34,105 nucleotides of DNA from assembly GCA_002749285.1 (NCBI GenBank), contig PDPR01000003.1, positions 1 through 34,105 on the forward strand, in the 5' to 3' direction. A program made the position numbers and the translations under genes. Each line of letters starts with the position of its first letter. Within the stretch, counting starts at the first letter, position 1. Source of the stretch: Maribacter sp. GTDB taxonomy: Bacteria; Bacteroidota; Bacteroidia; Flavobacteriales; Flavobacteriaceae. Shown in pieces: positions 10,572 through 17,783 of this stretch. Under the pieces are notes generated by a model that had not been told where the DNA came from, did not search any database, and saw only the letters and a list, made by a program, of their open reading frames with translations.

Positions 10572-11111
10572 ATGAAAAAACTAGTAACACTATCACTTAT
10601 CATGCTCACCTTGGTATGCACGAACAACCTATCTGCCCAAAAATTCAGTGGACTGGACAAAAGCCCCATGGACATGGCCTATTTTCCTTCCAGTTATAAA
10701 GTAACCGACAAGGCTATTCGAGTCATCTATAGCAGGCCCCAATTAAAAGGCCGCTCTGTCTCTGAGCTTGCCCCGGCAGGTGAAGTTTGGAGAACCGGTG
10801 CGAACGAAGCTGTTGAAATTACTTTTTATAAAGATGCCAATATAGGTGGAACTGATATAAAAGCAGGCACCTATTCATTGTTCACTATCCCCGGCAAAAA
10901 GGAATGGACGATTATCCTAAACAGTAACCTCAACCAATGGGGCGCTTACTCTTACTCCAAAAAAGGGGACATCGCAAGGGTCAAGGCTGCGACCAGCACC
11001 GGTAGCGATTCCTTGGATGCATTCTCAATCGCATTTAAGGAAATAGAGGGTGGCACACATTTGGTTATGGGGTGGGGAACCGTTAGGGTTACCTTGCCTA
11101 TAATGCTATAA
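10572..11111 (+). CDS. DUF2911 domain secreted protein
   Basis: 179 residues with a Sec signal peptide (MKKLVTLSLIMLTLVCTNNL, cleavage near SAQ). The mature part shows the DUF2911 hallmarks: a VIYSRPQLKGR stretch, GEVWRTGANEA, and a GTYSLFTIPGKKEWTIILN segment. It is presumably a periplasmic beta-sandwich; the family has no assigned biochemical role that I know of. It reads away from asnB and converges with the amidohydrolase gene on a shared terminator. The start at ATG 10572 gives a standard signal peptide. Confidence 0.9.
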   Translation: MKKLVTLSLIMLTLVCTNNLSAQKFSGLDKSPMDMAYFPSSYKVTDKAIRVIYSRPQLKGRSVSELAPAGEVWRTGANEAVEITFYKDANIGGTDIKAGTYSLFTIPGKKEWTIILNSNLNQWGAYSYSKKGDIARVKAATSTGSDSLDAFSIAFKEIEGGTHLVMGWGTVRVTLPIML

Positions 11112-11135
11112 GACCATCGGCCCCAACAAGCATAA

Positions 11136-11164
11136 AAAAACCGGAGTGATCTACTTCGGTTTTT
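11136..11164. terminator. Bidirectional terminator
   Basis: AAAAACCGGAGT (11136-11147) and ACTTCGGTTTTT (11153-11164) pair with one G-U around GATCT, between the convergent DUF2911 and amidohydrolase genes. Confidence 0.8.
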
Positions 11165-11169
11165 CTTAT

Positions 11170-12795
11170 TCAATGAACTTGTTTCCCTGCAATATAAGTC
11201 TGTTCGGCCTCTATCTTAGGTATATTTTCAATAGGGGTTTCCATAAGGTTATCACTATACACAGTAAAATCGGCAAATTTACCAACCTCTATACTACCTT
11301 TTTCATCTTCCTCAAAATTCGAATATGCCGCCCATATGGTCATTCCCCTCAAAGCTTCTTCACGGGTCAATGCATCCTTCATTTGATAGCCCCCTTCGGG
11401 GTAATCATCCAAATCCTTTCTTGCAACAGCTGCGTAAAAAGTCAGGAACGGACTTACCTTTTCCACGGGAAAATCGGTACCTAAGGCAATGGTTCCCGCT
11501 TTTTCCAACAAGGACTTATAGGCATAAGCCCCTTTCTCACGTTCTTCCCCAATCCTATCCGCTACCCAATACATATCACTGGTGGCATGGGTCGGCTGTA
11601 CGGAAGGAATTATACCATCCTTGAAATAATCAAAATACCCAGGAGGAATAATCTGCGCATGCTCGACTTTCCAACGCCTGTCCTTTTTACCTTCCAAGGC
11701 TCTTTTATAAGCCTTTAGAACGACTACATTGGCAGAGTCACCTATGGCATGTGTATTCATCTGGTATTCAGTTGCAGCGATACTGTCCGCCAAACTTTCT
11801 ATTAGGTCAACTGGAGTAACCATGGCGCCATAATGTCCTGGCTTATCAGAGTAAGGCTCTCGCATAGCCGCCCCTCTTGAACCCAAGGCTCCATCAGCAT
11901 ATACTTTTACCGAGCGTACATTCAAGCGCTCGGTCTTTAAGGGCTTACGCACCTTATAATAATCCCAATTACTTTTGGATGCGCTTATCATCGCATATAC
12001 GCGAATGGACAAATCCCCTGTTTGGTGGAGGCTATCTATCAACTCTATAATCGAACGATTGATTCCCGCATCATTAACAGTGGTAAGTCCATAACCCAAA
12101 CAAATACGCTCAGCGTCCCTTAATGCCTGTATTTGTTCCTTCCGGTTTGCCGGTGGGATAGTCGCATTGACCATACCCATCGGATTATCGATTAAAACAC
12201 CGGTTATATTACCGTCTTTCTTAATGATCTCCCCGCCTTCAACCTTGGTGTCCTTGTCAATACCGGCCATATCAAGGGCTTTTTGATTGACCAAGAGTGC
12301 ATGCCCGTCCACCCGACGTAAAGCTACCGGTATATCGGGAAACAAGGCATCCAATTCCTTTTTGGTCGGAAATTCCTTTACATCCCAATCATTCTGGTCC
12401 CATCCCCGACCTAGGATAAAGTCCTTGGGATTGCGTTCCTGAAACACCTTTACTTTTTCAAGTACCTCATCATAACTCTTGGTACCCACTAAATCGACTA
12501 CTTGTTGATTTTTGCCCAATCCGAAAAAATGGCAATGGGCATCGATAAGTCCCGGTGTAATGGTCTTACCTTGGGCATCCACCACGTTATTGGAAGTATA
12601 TTTTTCCTGGATTTCCCCAGAATCACCTACGGCCACGAACTTACCCTCGTTGACCGCAAAGGCCTCGACCTTGGAAAAATCATTATCTACGGTATAGGTA
12701 TTGGAATTGATTACGATCAATTCAACATTTTCTTTTTCTTGGCCACAGGCCATAAGTAACGACAAAAGGAGTGGCAATGCATATTTCACAAGCAT
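11170..12795 (-). CDS. Lipoprotein amidohydrolase, amidohydrolase_3 (YtcJ-like) family
   Basis: 541 residues; a metal-dependent hydrolase of unknown substrate. The lipoprotein signal ends LLMAC (Cys17), so it is probably membrane-anchored on the periplasmic side. The amidohydrolase beta strand and first metal motif follow: TPGLIDAHCHF with His87 and His89. Later motifs include VKVYADGALGSRGAAM, NTHAIGDSAN, KVEHAQII and ALGTDFPVE, the last with the catalytic Asp. This series and the length fit YtcJ-like amidohydrolases, which act on amide or cyclic-amide bonds, but the substrate cannot be read from the sequence. The start at ATG 12795 gives a good signal peptide. The upstream leader holds a TAAATTTG box. 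Confidence 0.9.
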   Translation of the reverse strand: MLVKYALPLLLSLLMACGQEKENVELIVINSNTYTVDNDFSKVEAFAVNEGKFVAVGDSGEIQEKYTSNNVVDAQGKTITPGLIDAHCHFFGLGKNQQVVDLVGTKSYDEVLEKVKVFQERNPKDFILGRGWDQNDWDVKEFPTKKELDALFPDIPVALRRVDGHALLVNQKALDMAGIDKDTKVEGGEIIKKDGNITGVLIDNPMGMVNATIPPANRKEQIQALRDAERICLGYGLTTVNDAGINRSIIELIDSLHQTGDLSIRVYAMISASKSNWDYYKVRKPLKTERLNVRSVKVYADGALGSRGAAMREPYSDKPGHYGAMVTPVDLIESLADSIAATEYQMNTHAIGDSANVVVLKAYKRALEGKKDRRWKVEHAQIIPPGYFDYFKDGIIPSVQPTHATSDMYWVADRIGEEREKGAYAYKSLLEKAGTIALGTDFPVEKVSPFLTFYAAVARKDLDDYPEGGYQMKDALTREEALRGMTIWAAYSNFEEDEKGSIEVGKFADFTVYSDNLMETPIENIPKIEAEQTYIAGKQVH

Positions 12796-12800
12796 AAATC

Positions 12801-12859
12801 GGTTGGTTAAAGGTTATATGAATCATGTACTTATCAAATTTAAGTATAAATAACCAACC
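12801..12859. promoter_or_regulatory. Leader of amidohydrolase: -7 box inside a 9-bp inverted repeat
   Basis: GGTTGGTTA (12801-12809) and TAACCAACC (12851-12859) are perfect arms. Between them TAAATTTG on the minus strand (12835-12842) matches the -7 consensus, about 40 bases before the ATG. The arms could be an operator or bring promoter and leader together. Confidence 0.4.
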
Positions 12860-12937
12860 CACCTTTACATCGGCCTTAAAAGCCAAAACCTATGGCCAAC
12901 CTGTACCCCGATTTTGAGAAAACATACCCCAAAGAAC

Positions 12938-13342
12938 TCAGGCCCGTCTTTTACCCTTTATCATGAATGTCCCATCATAGCTATTGCTCTCCCCTGAAAT
13001 CCCATCACCTTCAACAGTCAATTCCACAGCTACAGCCCGCCCTTCTATAAAAACATTGAATGTTATGGAATTGCCCTCCACCTTAACATCCTCACCGTTC
13101 AATTCTCCATTATCCAACTTTATCTTAACCGTATATACTGCTTTCTGTTTTCCAATGATAATGACACCCTTGCTATATTCATAGGGAACACCATCAACAG
13201 TATAGTCATAAGTACCTATAAGGTCTTCGCCCGATACAGGAACGTCAATCATAATTTCATTTATACTGGACCACGTAAATGATGTGGTCAATAGGAATAG
13301 GACAATAGTTATAATTTTTGATTTTTCAATTAATCGTTTCAT
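12938..13342 (-). CDS. Small secreted protein, function unknown
   Basis: I place the start at ATG 13342 (134 residues), because from there the protein opens with a normal signal sequence (MKRLIEKSKIITIVLFLLTT). The longer frame to 13426 adds 28 residues with no signal character. The mature region has a GTYDYTVDGVPYEYSKG segment and alternates strands and turns, ending in SYDGTFMIKGKRRA. This resembles small lipocalin-like or extracellular beta proteins, but no family is recognised. It lies 88 bases after the NYN-LOTUS gene on the same strand and may be co-transcribed with it. Its last bases overlap a short frame that looks like a beta-barrel C-terminus. Confidence 0.75.
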   Translation of the reverse strand: MKRLIEKSKIITIVLFLLTTSFTWSSINEIMIDVPVSGEDLIGTYDYTVDGVPYEYSKGVIIIGKQKAVYTVKIKLDNGELNGEDVKVEGNSITFNVFIEGRAVAVELTVEGDGISGESNSYDGTFMIKGKRRA

Positions 13343-13430
13343 ATTATATATTTTAAGGTTACACCATATAAATTTAGGCAATAGAATATTCAATCTTCCC
13401 ATTTCAAATGGAAATCTACAAACCAAGCCC

Positions 13431-14192
13431 TTACTTTTTCCGGGTATTTGATGTCTTTTTTTCTTTCACCTTCACATATATCAATTTATTTCGGCCTCGG
13501 GAATCCTCACGGCGATCCAATTCAAAATTCTTAATGGACGACATTAAAGGTGTCAATTTCTGAAAACCATAATTACGGGAGTCGAAATTAGGATGTCTCT
13601 TTTGAAGCAAACTACCAACATCTCCCAAGAAAGCCCACCCATCATCATCGGCAACATCATCAATGGTCGAAGCAATAAGCCTAATATCCTTTGGGGTTAT
13701 TTTATCCACGTTACTTCCAGGAACGTTCGCATTTTGGTTGACCCCTAGGGTTTTCCCTGACTGGGCCTTAAGAATCTCGATATAGATAAACCGGTCACAC
13801 GCCACAATAAATGGTTTTGGGGTTTTCTTCTCCCCCATCCCTATTACCTGCATACCTGCCTCCCGCAACCTTGTTGCCAGTCGGGTAAAATCACTATCGC
13901 TACTTACGATGCAGAAGCCATTGACCTTGCCGGAATACAATATATCCATGGCATCGATGATCATCGCTGAATCCGTAGCGTTCTTACCCGAAGTATACCC
14001 GTATTGTTGTATTGGGGTAATGGCATTTTCCAACAAGACATTTTTCCATTTGCCCAAACGCGGATTGGTCCAATCCCCATAAATACGCTTAATCGTCGGG
14101 TTGCCGTATTTGGCTATTTCCTCCATCATCTCCTTGACATAAGCAGAGGGAATATTATCCCCATCTATAAGTACCGCTATATTTAAATCCAT
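13431..14192 (-). CDS. NYN-domain nuclease with C-terminal OST-HTH/LOTUS domain
   Basis: 253 residues in two domains. Residues 1-145 form a LabA/DUF88-type NYN (PIN-like) fold with the acidic residues expected of a metal-dependent RNase: LIDGDNIP (Asp10, Asp12), KNATDSAMIIDA (Asp74, Asp80) and IVSSDSDF (Asp99, Asp101). A linker of about 20 residues leads to an OST-HTH/LOTUS module (about 165-245), with DGWAFLGDVGSLLQKRHPNF, the NYGFQKLTPL segment and a final strand KLIYVKVKEKK. LOTUS domains bind RNA or helicase partners, so RNA cleavage or processing is likely (inference). The same domain pairing occurs in eukaryotic MARF1-like proteins. All catalytic acids appear present. Its target is unknown. 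Confidence 0.93.
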   Translation of the reverse strand: MDLNIAVLIDGDNIPSAYVKEMMEEIAKYGNPTIKRIYGDWTNPRLGKWKNVLLENAITPIQQYGYTSGKNATDSAMIIDAMDILYSGKVNGFCIVSSDSDFTRLATRLREAGMQVIGMGEKKTPKPFIVACDRFIYIEILKAQSGKTLGVNQNANVPGSNVDKITPKDIRLIASTIDDVADDDGWAFLGDVGSLLQKRHPNFDSRNYGFQKLTPLMSSIKNFELDRREDSRGRNKLIYVKVKEKKTSNTRKK

Positions 14193-14205
14193 TTTTTATT
14201 TGATT

Positions 14206-14313
14206 TTATTCTTTGTTATTGTCAAAAACAGCATACAAGCCTCCCTGCAAATCGGTGGGGGCGTATTGATCGATCGTGTTGGTAAAACCAACTACCTCGA
14301 CCGTGCCTACCTT
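14206..14313 (-). pseudogene. Coding remnant of unknown gene
   Basis: A 35-codon frame ending in TAA (14206-14208) reads GTVEVVGFTNTIDQYAPTDL and then QGGLYAVFDNNKE. It has protein-like composition but no start codon; a TGA lies directly upstream at 14314-14316. It is probably the C-terminal leftover of a deleted gene. The family is not recognised. Confidence 0.4.
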
Positions 14314-14360
14314 TCAGATTTAATTATGGGGTCAAAAGTATCAAAATATTTTTTTTTGAT

Positions 14361-14510
14361 TTACTTGTAGTGGGTTTTATCTTCTGAAATATTGGAGGCC
14401 TCTTTTATCTTTGACATAAACAAATCCCTGTCCTGTCTTGAACCAACAATATTCATGCGATATTCCCTTTCCAATATTTTTATGGTATTTGCCCAATTAC
14501 AGGCGTTGAT
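14361..14510 (-). pseudogene. Coding remnant of unknown gene
   Basis: A 50-codon frame between a TGA (14511-14513) and its own TAA (14361-14363) includes NTIKILEREYRMNIVGSRQD and FMSKIKEASNIS. It looks like a helical protein C-terminus. An internal ATG could start a 33-residue peptide, but a fragment is more likely. The family is not recognised. Confidence 0.4.
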
Positions 14511-14713
14511 TCAGATCCGAATCCGTTTCGGGACACCACAGGACCCCCTTGTTCTGCCAAATAGATAATTCTTGGAGTACATATGGAAAGGAATATTACG
14601 CTTATAAAGCGATTCAATCCTCCCAAGCAGAAAACATATATGCCATAAGCTCAGAAGAAACCCTCGCACAATGCAATTTGGTCATAGGGTCGCTTACAAA
14701 AAGGCCACAAAAA
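14511..14713. other. Intergenic, no supported gene
   Basis: A plus-strand open frame from TTG 14549 passes through here and into the csp terminator hairpin. I see no initiation signal or family match and do not call it a gene. Confidence 0.3.
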
Positions 14714-14735
14714 AGCCTATCAATATTGATAGGCT
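14714..14735 (-). terminator. Terminator of csp
   Basis: AGCCTATCAAT and ATTGATAGGCT (22-bp palindrome, 14714-14735) followed by a T6 run on the minus strand, about 32 bases after the csp stop. Confidence 0.82.
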
Positions 14736-14767
14736 CCTGTCTCACTTAAAAAATTAAAAAGTATATA

Positions 14768-14959
14768 TTATATCACTTTTACGTTTACCGCATTTAATCC
14801 TTTATTACCTTCTTGTAGATCAAATTCAACTTCATCGCCTTCACGAATTTCATCTATTAATCCAGATACGTGTACAAAATGATCTTTGTCGACGCCTTCT
14901 TCAGTTATAAAACCAAATCCTTTGGCATTATTGAAGAACTTTACTGTTCCTTTACTCAT
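14768..14959 (-). CDS. Cold-shock domain protein, CspA family
   Basis: 63-residue single-stranded nucleic-acid-binding protein, an RNA chaperone of the cold-shock type. RNP1 is KGFGFI (13-18) with the aromatic residues intact. RNP2 is HFVHV (27-31), slightly different from the usual VFVHF. The five-strand OB-fold length is normal, ending in AVNVKVI. It has its own promoter about 34 bases upstream and a terminator just downstream, so it forms a single-gene unit. No long cold-shock-type leader is visible. Confidence 0.95.
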   Translation of the reverse strand: MSKGTVKFFNNAKGFGFITEEGVDKDHFVHVSGLIDEIREGDEVEFDLQEGNKGLNAVNVKVI

Positions 14960-14992
14960 TGTTAAAATTTAAATTAATTACTTTTATTAAAG

Positions 14993-15000
14993 CAAATATA
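14993..15000 (-). promoter_or_regulatory. -7 box of csp
   Basis: TATATTTG on the minus strand matches TAnnTTTG exactly, 34 bases before the csp ATG. No -33 box is clear. Confidence 0.55.
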
Positions 15001-15346
15001 GTGCCAATAATCGTAACCTGGCTCTTTTAACCACTAAAATACCGCAAATAAATAATTTATACTGGTTTTATTGACCTAAGAGCGGGGTTGTTCCGTTAAA
15101 ATTATTGTGGATTACCCCCTTTTAGTGAACCTGCTACCAAGAAAACAAGGATACAACACCTGAATACCCCTGTATCCTGTACAAATATAAAATCGGAAAA
15201 CGCAGACCAAACCGATAAGGACAATCAAACCCACAATACCTTTGCGGCAATAGCCGTTAAATGGTTGCATTCATGAAATCCAGGCCAAATGGTGTTCGGC
15301 AATGCAAAGAGCGATCGATGGTCAACCATGGGAAGTATATAACAAC
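15001..15346. other. Intergenic, no supported gene
   Basis: The upstream region of csp. A plus-strand frame around 15190-15270 (reading SENADQTDKDNQTHNTFAAI and then AVKWLHS) is coding-like but has no start and ends at TGA. It may be debris. Confidence 0.25.
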
Positions 15347-15372
15347 AAAACCTGACAATCATGTCAGGTTTT
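15347..15372 (-). terminator. Terminator left behind by the decayed lipoprotein gene
   Basis: AAAACCTGACA (15347-15357) and TGTCAGGTTTT (15362-15372) pair perfectly around ATCA, about 40 bases past the final stop of the pseudogene. Confidence 0.78.
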
Positions 15373-15410
15373 TGAAGTGCTTTACCTACTTCGGACAAAG
15401 TGATTCGTGC

Positions 15411-16277
15411 CTATTCCACCATCCTTGCCATTTTTTGCATCATATCATAGGCCTGCCTTAGCTCTTCCTCGCCCATGGACCTCATTTCCGGATCATTGGC
15501 TGTTCAATCCCTATAAGACATATTCCTCATTTGATCTATCTCCGCTTTTACCTCATCCATATCAACATCAAAGGATTCGCCATCCATGAAATCTTCTTCG
15601 TCTATAACAGGAAAGTCCGGAAGTTCAAAACTGGAATCGGGAAGGTCTTAATCGAACTTTGCGCTAACGGCCTCTTTGATTGTTGTGATTCCCATTAAGG
15701 TTCCTTCGGATTTCAACAACACCCCTTTGTACAACCATTGCTTAATTCCCATAAGATCCCGGATTTCACACTCATAACCTAAAAACATTTCGGTCCCAAT
15801 CAATTTACCCCCCATACTTTCAAAAAGTTCTTTCCCCACTTTACCGGCATCTGCATCTTTCTGGAATATTTTTGTCATTTCCATGGCCATATCATTCATT
15901 TGATGGATCTCTTTTCGTTTAAAATCGACGGAATAACTTTTGCCATTATCCAACTTGTACATTGTATGGGTCTTGGAAACATCTGTGTTCTTCCTGCCTA
16001 GGATAGCTGTTGTCGTTGTCTCTGAAACCTTTTCCTCCTTGACTTCCACAGCTCCCCAATCCTTAAAGAAAAGGGTTTCAGTACCTGTACCGGAAATCGT
16101 AGTCCCCATCACATTCCCGGAAAGTACCGACTTATAACTAATACTACCGGACTCTATCTCGTATCTTTTCAATTGCTTGTGCCCTTTTGCCAAAGTACTA
16201 TCCGAAGTGGTTTCGCCTTTTCCCTAACAGTTTATGGTAATAAGGCCTATCAAAAGAAGTGTTGTTAATTTTCCCAT
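15411..16277 (-). pseudogene. Lipoprotein gene broken by three in-frame stops (TAG, TAA, TGA)
   Basis: One reading frame of 289 codons runs from ATG 16277 to TAG 15411-15413, with stops at TAG 16224-16226, TAA 15648-15650 and TGA 15504-15506. Coding character continues on both sides of each. The N-terminus is a lipoprotein signal (MGKLTTLLLIGLITINC), and the first stop falls right after the Cys. The middle open part (15648-16193) contains KLDNGKSYSVDFKRKEIHQ and a FLGYECEIRDLMGIKQWLYK stretch, as in Bacteroidota proteins that track a modified metal/heme-like or DUF4412-like lipoprotein family; the family is uncertain. The tail is acidic and Met-rich (EIDQMRNMSYRD, then EEELRQAYDMMQKMARMVE). 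The kept frame with three different stops points to point-mutation decay. Confidence 0.72.
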
Positions 16278-16314
16278 TGTTCCTGTTTTTAAAATTATCT
16301 TGTTTTTTTGTGGT

Positions 16315-16503
16315 TCATATAGACGATAATAACCGGAATCCTCGGTTGTTTTTCGTATGGAAACGAACTCCACCATTGACCGCACATAGCTTTTCCATAT
16401 CATAATTATAAGTGTTATGGCCCACTTGTTTCCGGCTATTCCCCTAATGTATATTGGCCATAGGGACAAAAGCCATCAAAAGTGTTGTCAAATATCCCTT
16501 CAT
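16315..16503 (-). pseudogene. Signal-peptide stub, probable broken small gene
   Basis: ATG 16503 opens MKGYLTTLLMAFVPMANIH, a plausible signal peptide, then TAG (16444-16446). The same frame continues 42 codons (NTYNYDMEKLCAVNGGVRF) to TGA 16315-16317. It starts 4 bases after the OmpA-like stop, as in an operon. It may be a second decayed secreted protein, but the evidence is weaker than for its neighbours. Confidence 0.35.
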
Positions 16504-16507
16504 GATA

Positions 16508-17544
16508 TTATTCCACAATTTTCAATATTGAATTTTCGCATTTATCAATGGTAATGGTTTTACTATCCTGGATATTTAAATGGAAATCCTCCTCGAAAGA
16601 AATAACACCTTCTGTTTTACCTTTGTCCAAATCACATGTATAGGCCCCATTGACTTCCAAATGGTCGGATCGGCTGAGGACAGCCCCTCCGTTATCGTAG
16701 GTTACGTACTTAATGGTTAGTTTATTGTTGTCGATAGGTTTGGACTCCCCAAAACCAGTAGATTCAAGTCTGTTTTTAGCAATACCCATTTCAATCAACT
16801 TGTTCATTGCGGTTTTTGCACGTGCCTCGGACAACTTTTGGTTGTTAGCATCGCCACCATCACTATCGGTATGTCCTTCTATACTAAAGTCAACTTCGGA
16901 ATCTTTATTCATTAACTGAAATATTTTATTAATTGGCCCCATACTTTCTGGTTCCAAGGTTGCTTTGTTAACATCGAACCTTATTCCGTTTACAATTATT
17001 TCCCCTTCGGAAAGCACCCTGTCATAGTATTTTACACCGCCTTTGGCCATTCGGATATTTTTAATATTCAGGTCTGTCTGCCGCATATCCTTCCATTTCC
17101 AGGGTGATTCCTGTAGGGTTTGATTCATAATGCGGCATATTTATTAAACGAGTGTCATCTATTATATATACACTTATTATATATACACTTTAAGTTTTCC
17201 TTTGGTAAAGGAAATTGATAAATACCTCCAACCTCCGTTTTCACTCCGATTTCCTTCTGTGTTTGGTAATGTTCCCCCCTATATCTCCTATAGATGTTGG
17301 GATTATATAAAAAGTAATCCGATGATTATCGTCATATCTTTGTTTTTTTTCCATCTATGGCATCCTCGGCCTTGTCGAATTCCCCATCTATTTTTTATTG
17401 CCCCCCCTTTCTGAACGATTTTCAGCTTCGCGTTCTATTTTGCTTTTGCCTTTTTGGCAAGTTCTTTTAAAAATTGGGCATTGGAAACTTGAGGTGCAAA
17501 CAAAAAACGGCCGACAGAACAGATAATCCCAATAGTGGCTTCAT
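16508..17544 (-). pseudogene. OmpA-family gene, frameshifted front and replaced C-terminus
   Basis: Seen: the front starts at ATG 17544 with a signal-like MKPLLGLSVLSAVF. It continues only by changing frame three times (APQVSNAQFLKELAKKAKAK, then IEREAENRSER, then KKIDGEFDKAEDAIDGKK). Each shift is repaired by adding one base in a T or A run. The back half is open from ATG 17128: WKWKDMRQTDLNIKNIRMAK and FDVNKATLEPESMG lead into an OmpA domain with IEGHTDSDGGDANNQKLSEA and STGFGESKPIDNN. There the expected PEGRANNRRVEF ending is absent and an unrelated 70-residue tail (from KLTIKYVTYDNGG) runs to the stop at 16508. The OmpA domain binds peptidoglycan diaminopimelate; here it is likely non-functional. 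Confidence 0.7.
17161..17190. repeat. Tandem duplication of a 15-bp AT-rich unit
   Basis: ATTATATATACACTT occurs twice head to tail (17161-17175 and 17176-17190), inside the decayed OmpA-like gene. This fits slipped-strand duplication. Confidence 0.85.
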
Positions 17545-17783
17545 AGTTTAGGTTTTAGAATATTTATAAGCGAAATTACCTTGCCCCATTCTATCGATCA
17601 TCATCAAAAGGTATGATTCACATCACCCGAATGGGTGATTTATGTGAATTTTAGGGGGCACACTGCCTATTTTCCAAAAAAACCTCGACCCAAGAGGGTA
17701 CGGGATATCCTTTCGAGAAAATTTCTATTATTCCAAGGCGATATCTTCGGGAAATCAAATCCTTTTTGGCTATCGGGCTGCGA
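17545..17783. other. Intergenic with an inverted repeat
   Basis: No gene seen. ATTCAC+ATCACCC (17616-17628) pairs with GGGTGAT+GTGAAT (17633-17639 and 17644-17649) around GAAT, with a TTAT bulge. There is no U-tract, so an operator or RNA structure is more likely than a terminator. Confidence 0.4.

Noticed and set aside
14549..14749. Plus-strand 66-residue open frame as a gene
   Set aside because: TTG start, no promoter or family, and its end runs through the csp terminator palindrome.
15411..16277. Stop-codon recoding (selenocysteine or pyrrolysine) in the broken lipoprotein gene
   Set aside because: All three stop types occur, no SECIS-like hairpin was recognised, and the neighbouring OmpA-like gene is also broken. 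Decay explains it better.
17401..17407. C7 run as a phase-variation switch
   Set aside because: It lies within a gene already broken at several other places, so slippage there could not restore function.
15647..17544. Insertion sequence or prophage as the cause of the pseudogene segment
   Set aside because: No transposase, integrase, terminal repeats or target-site duplication could be found; only the 15-bp tandem copy, which is adjacent rather than flanking.
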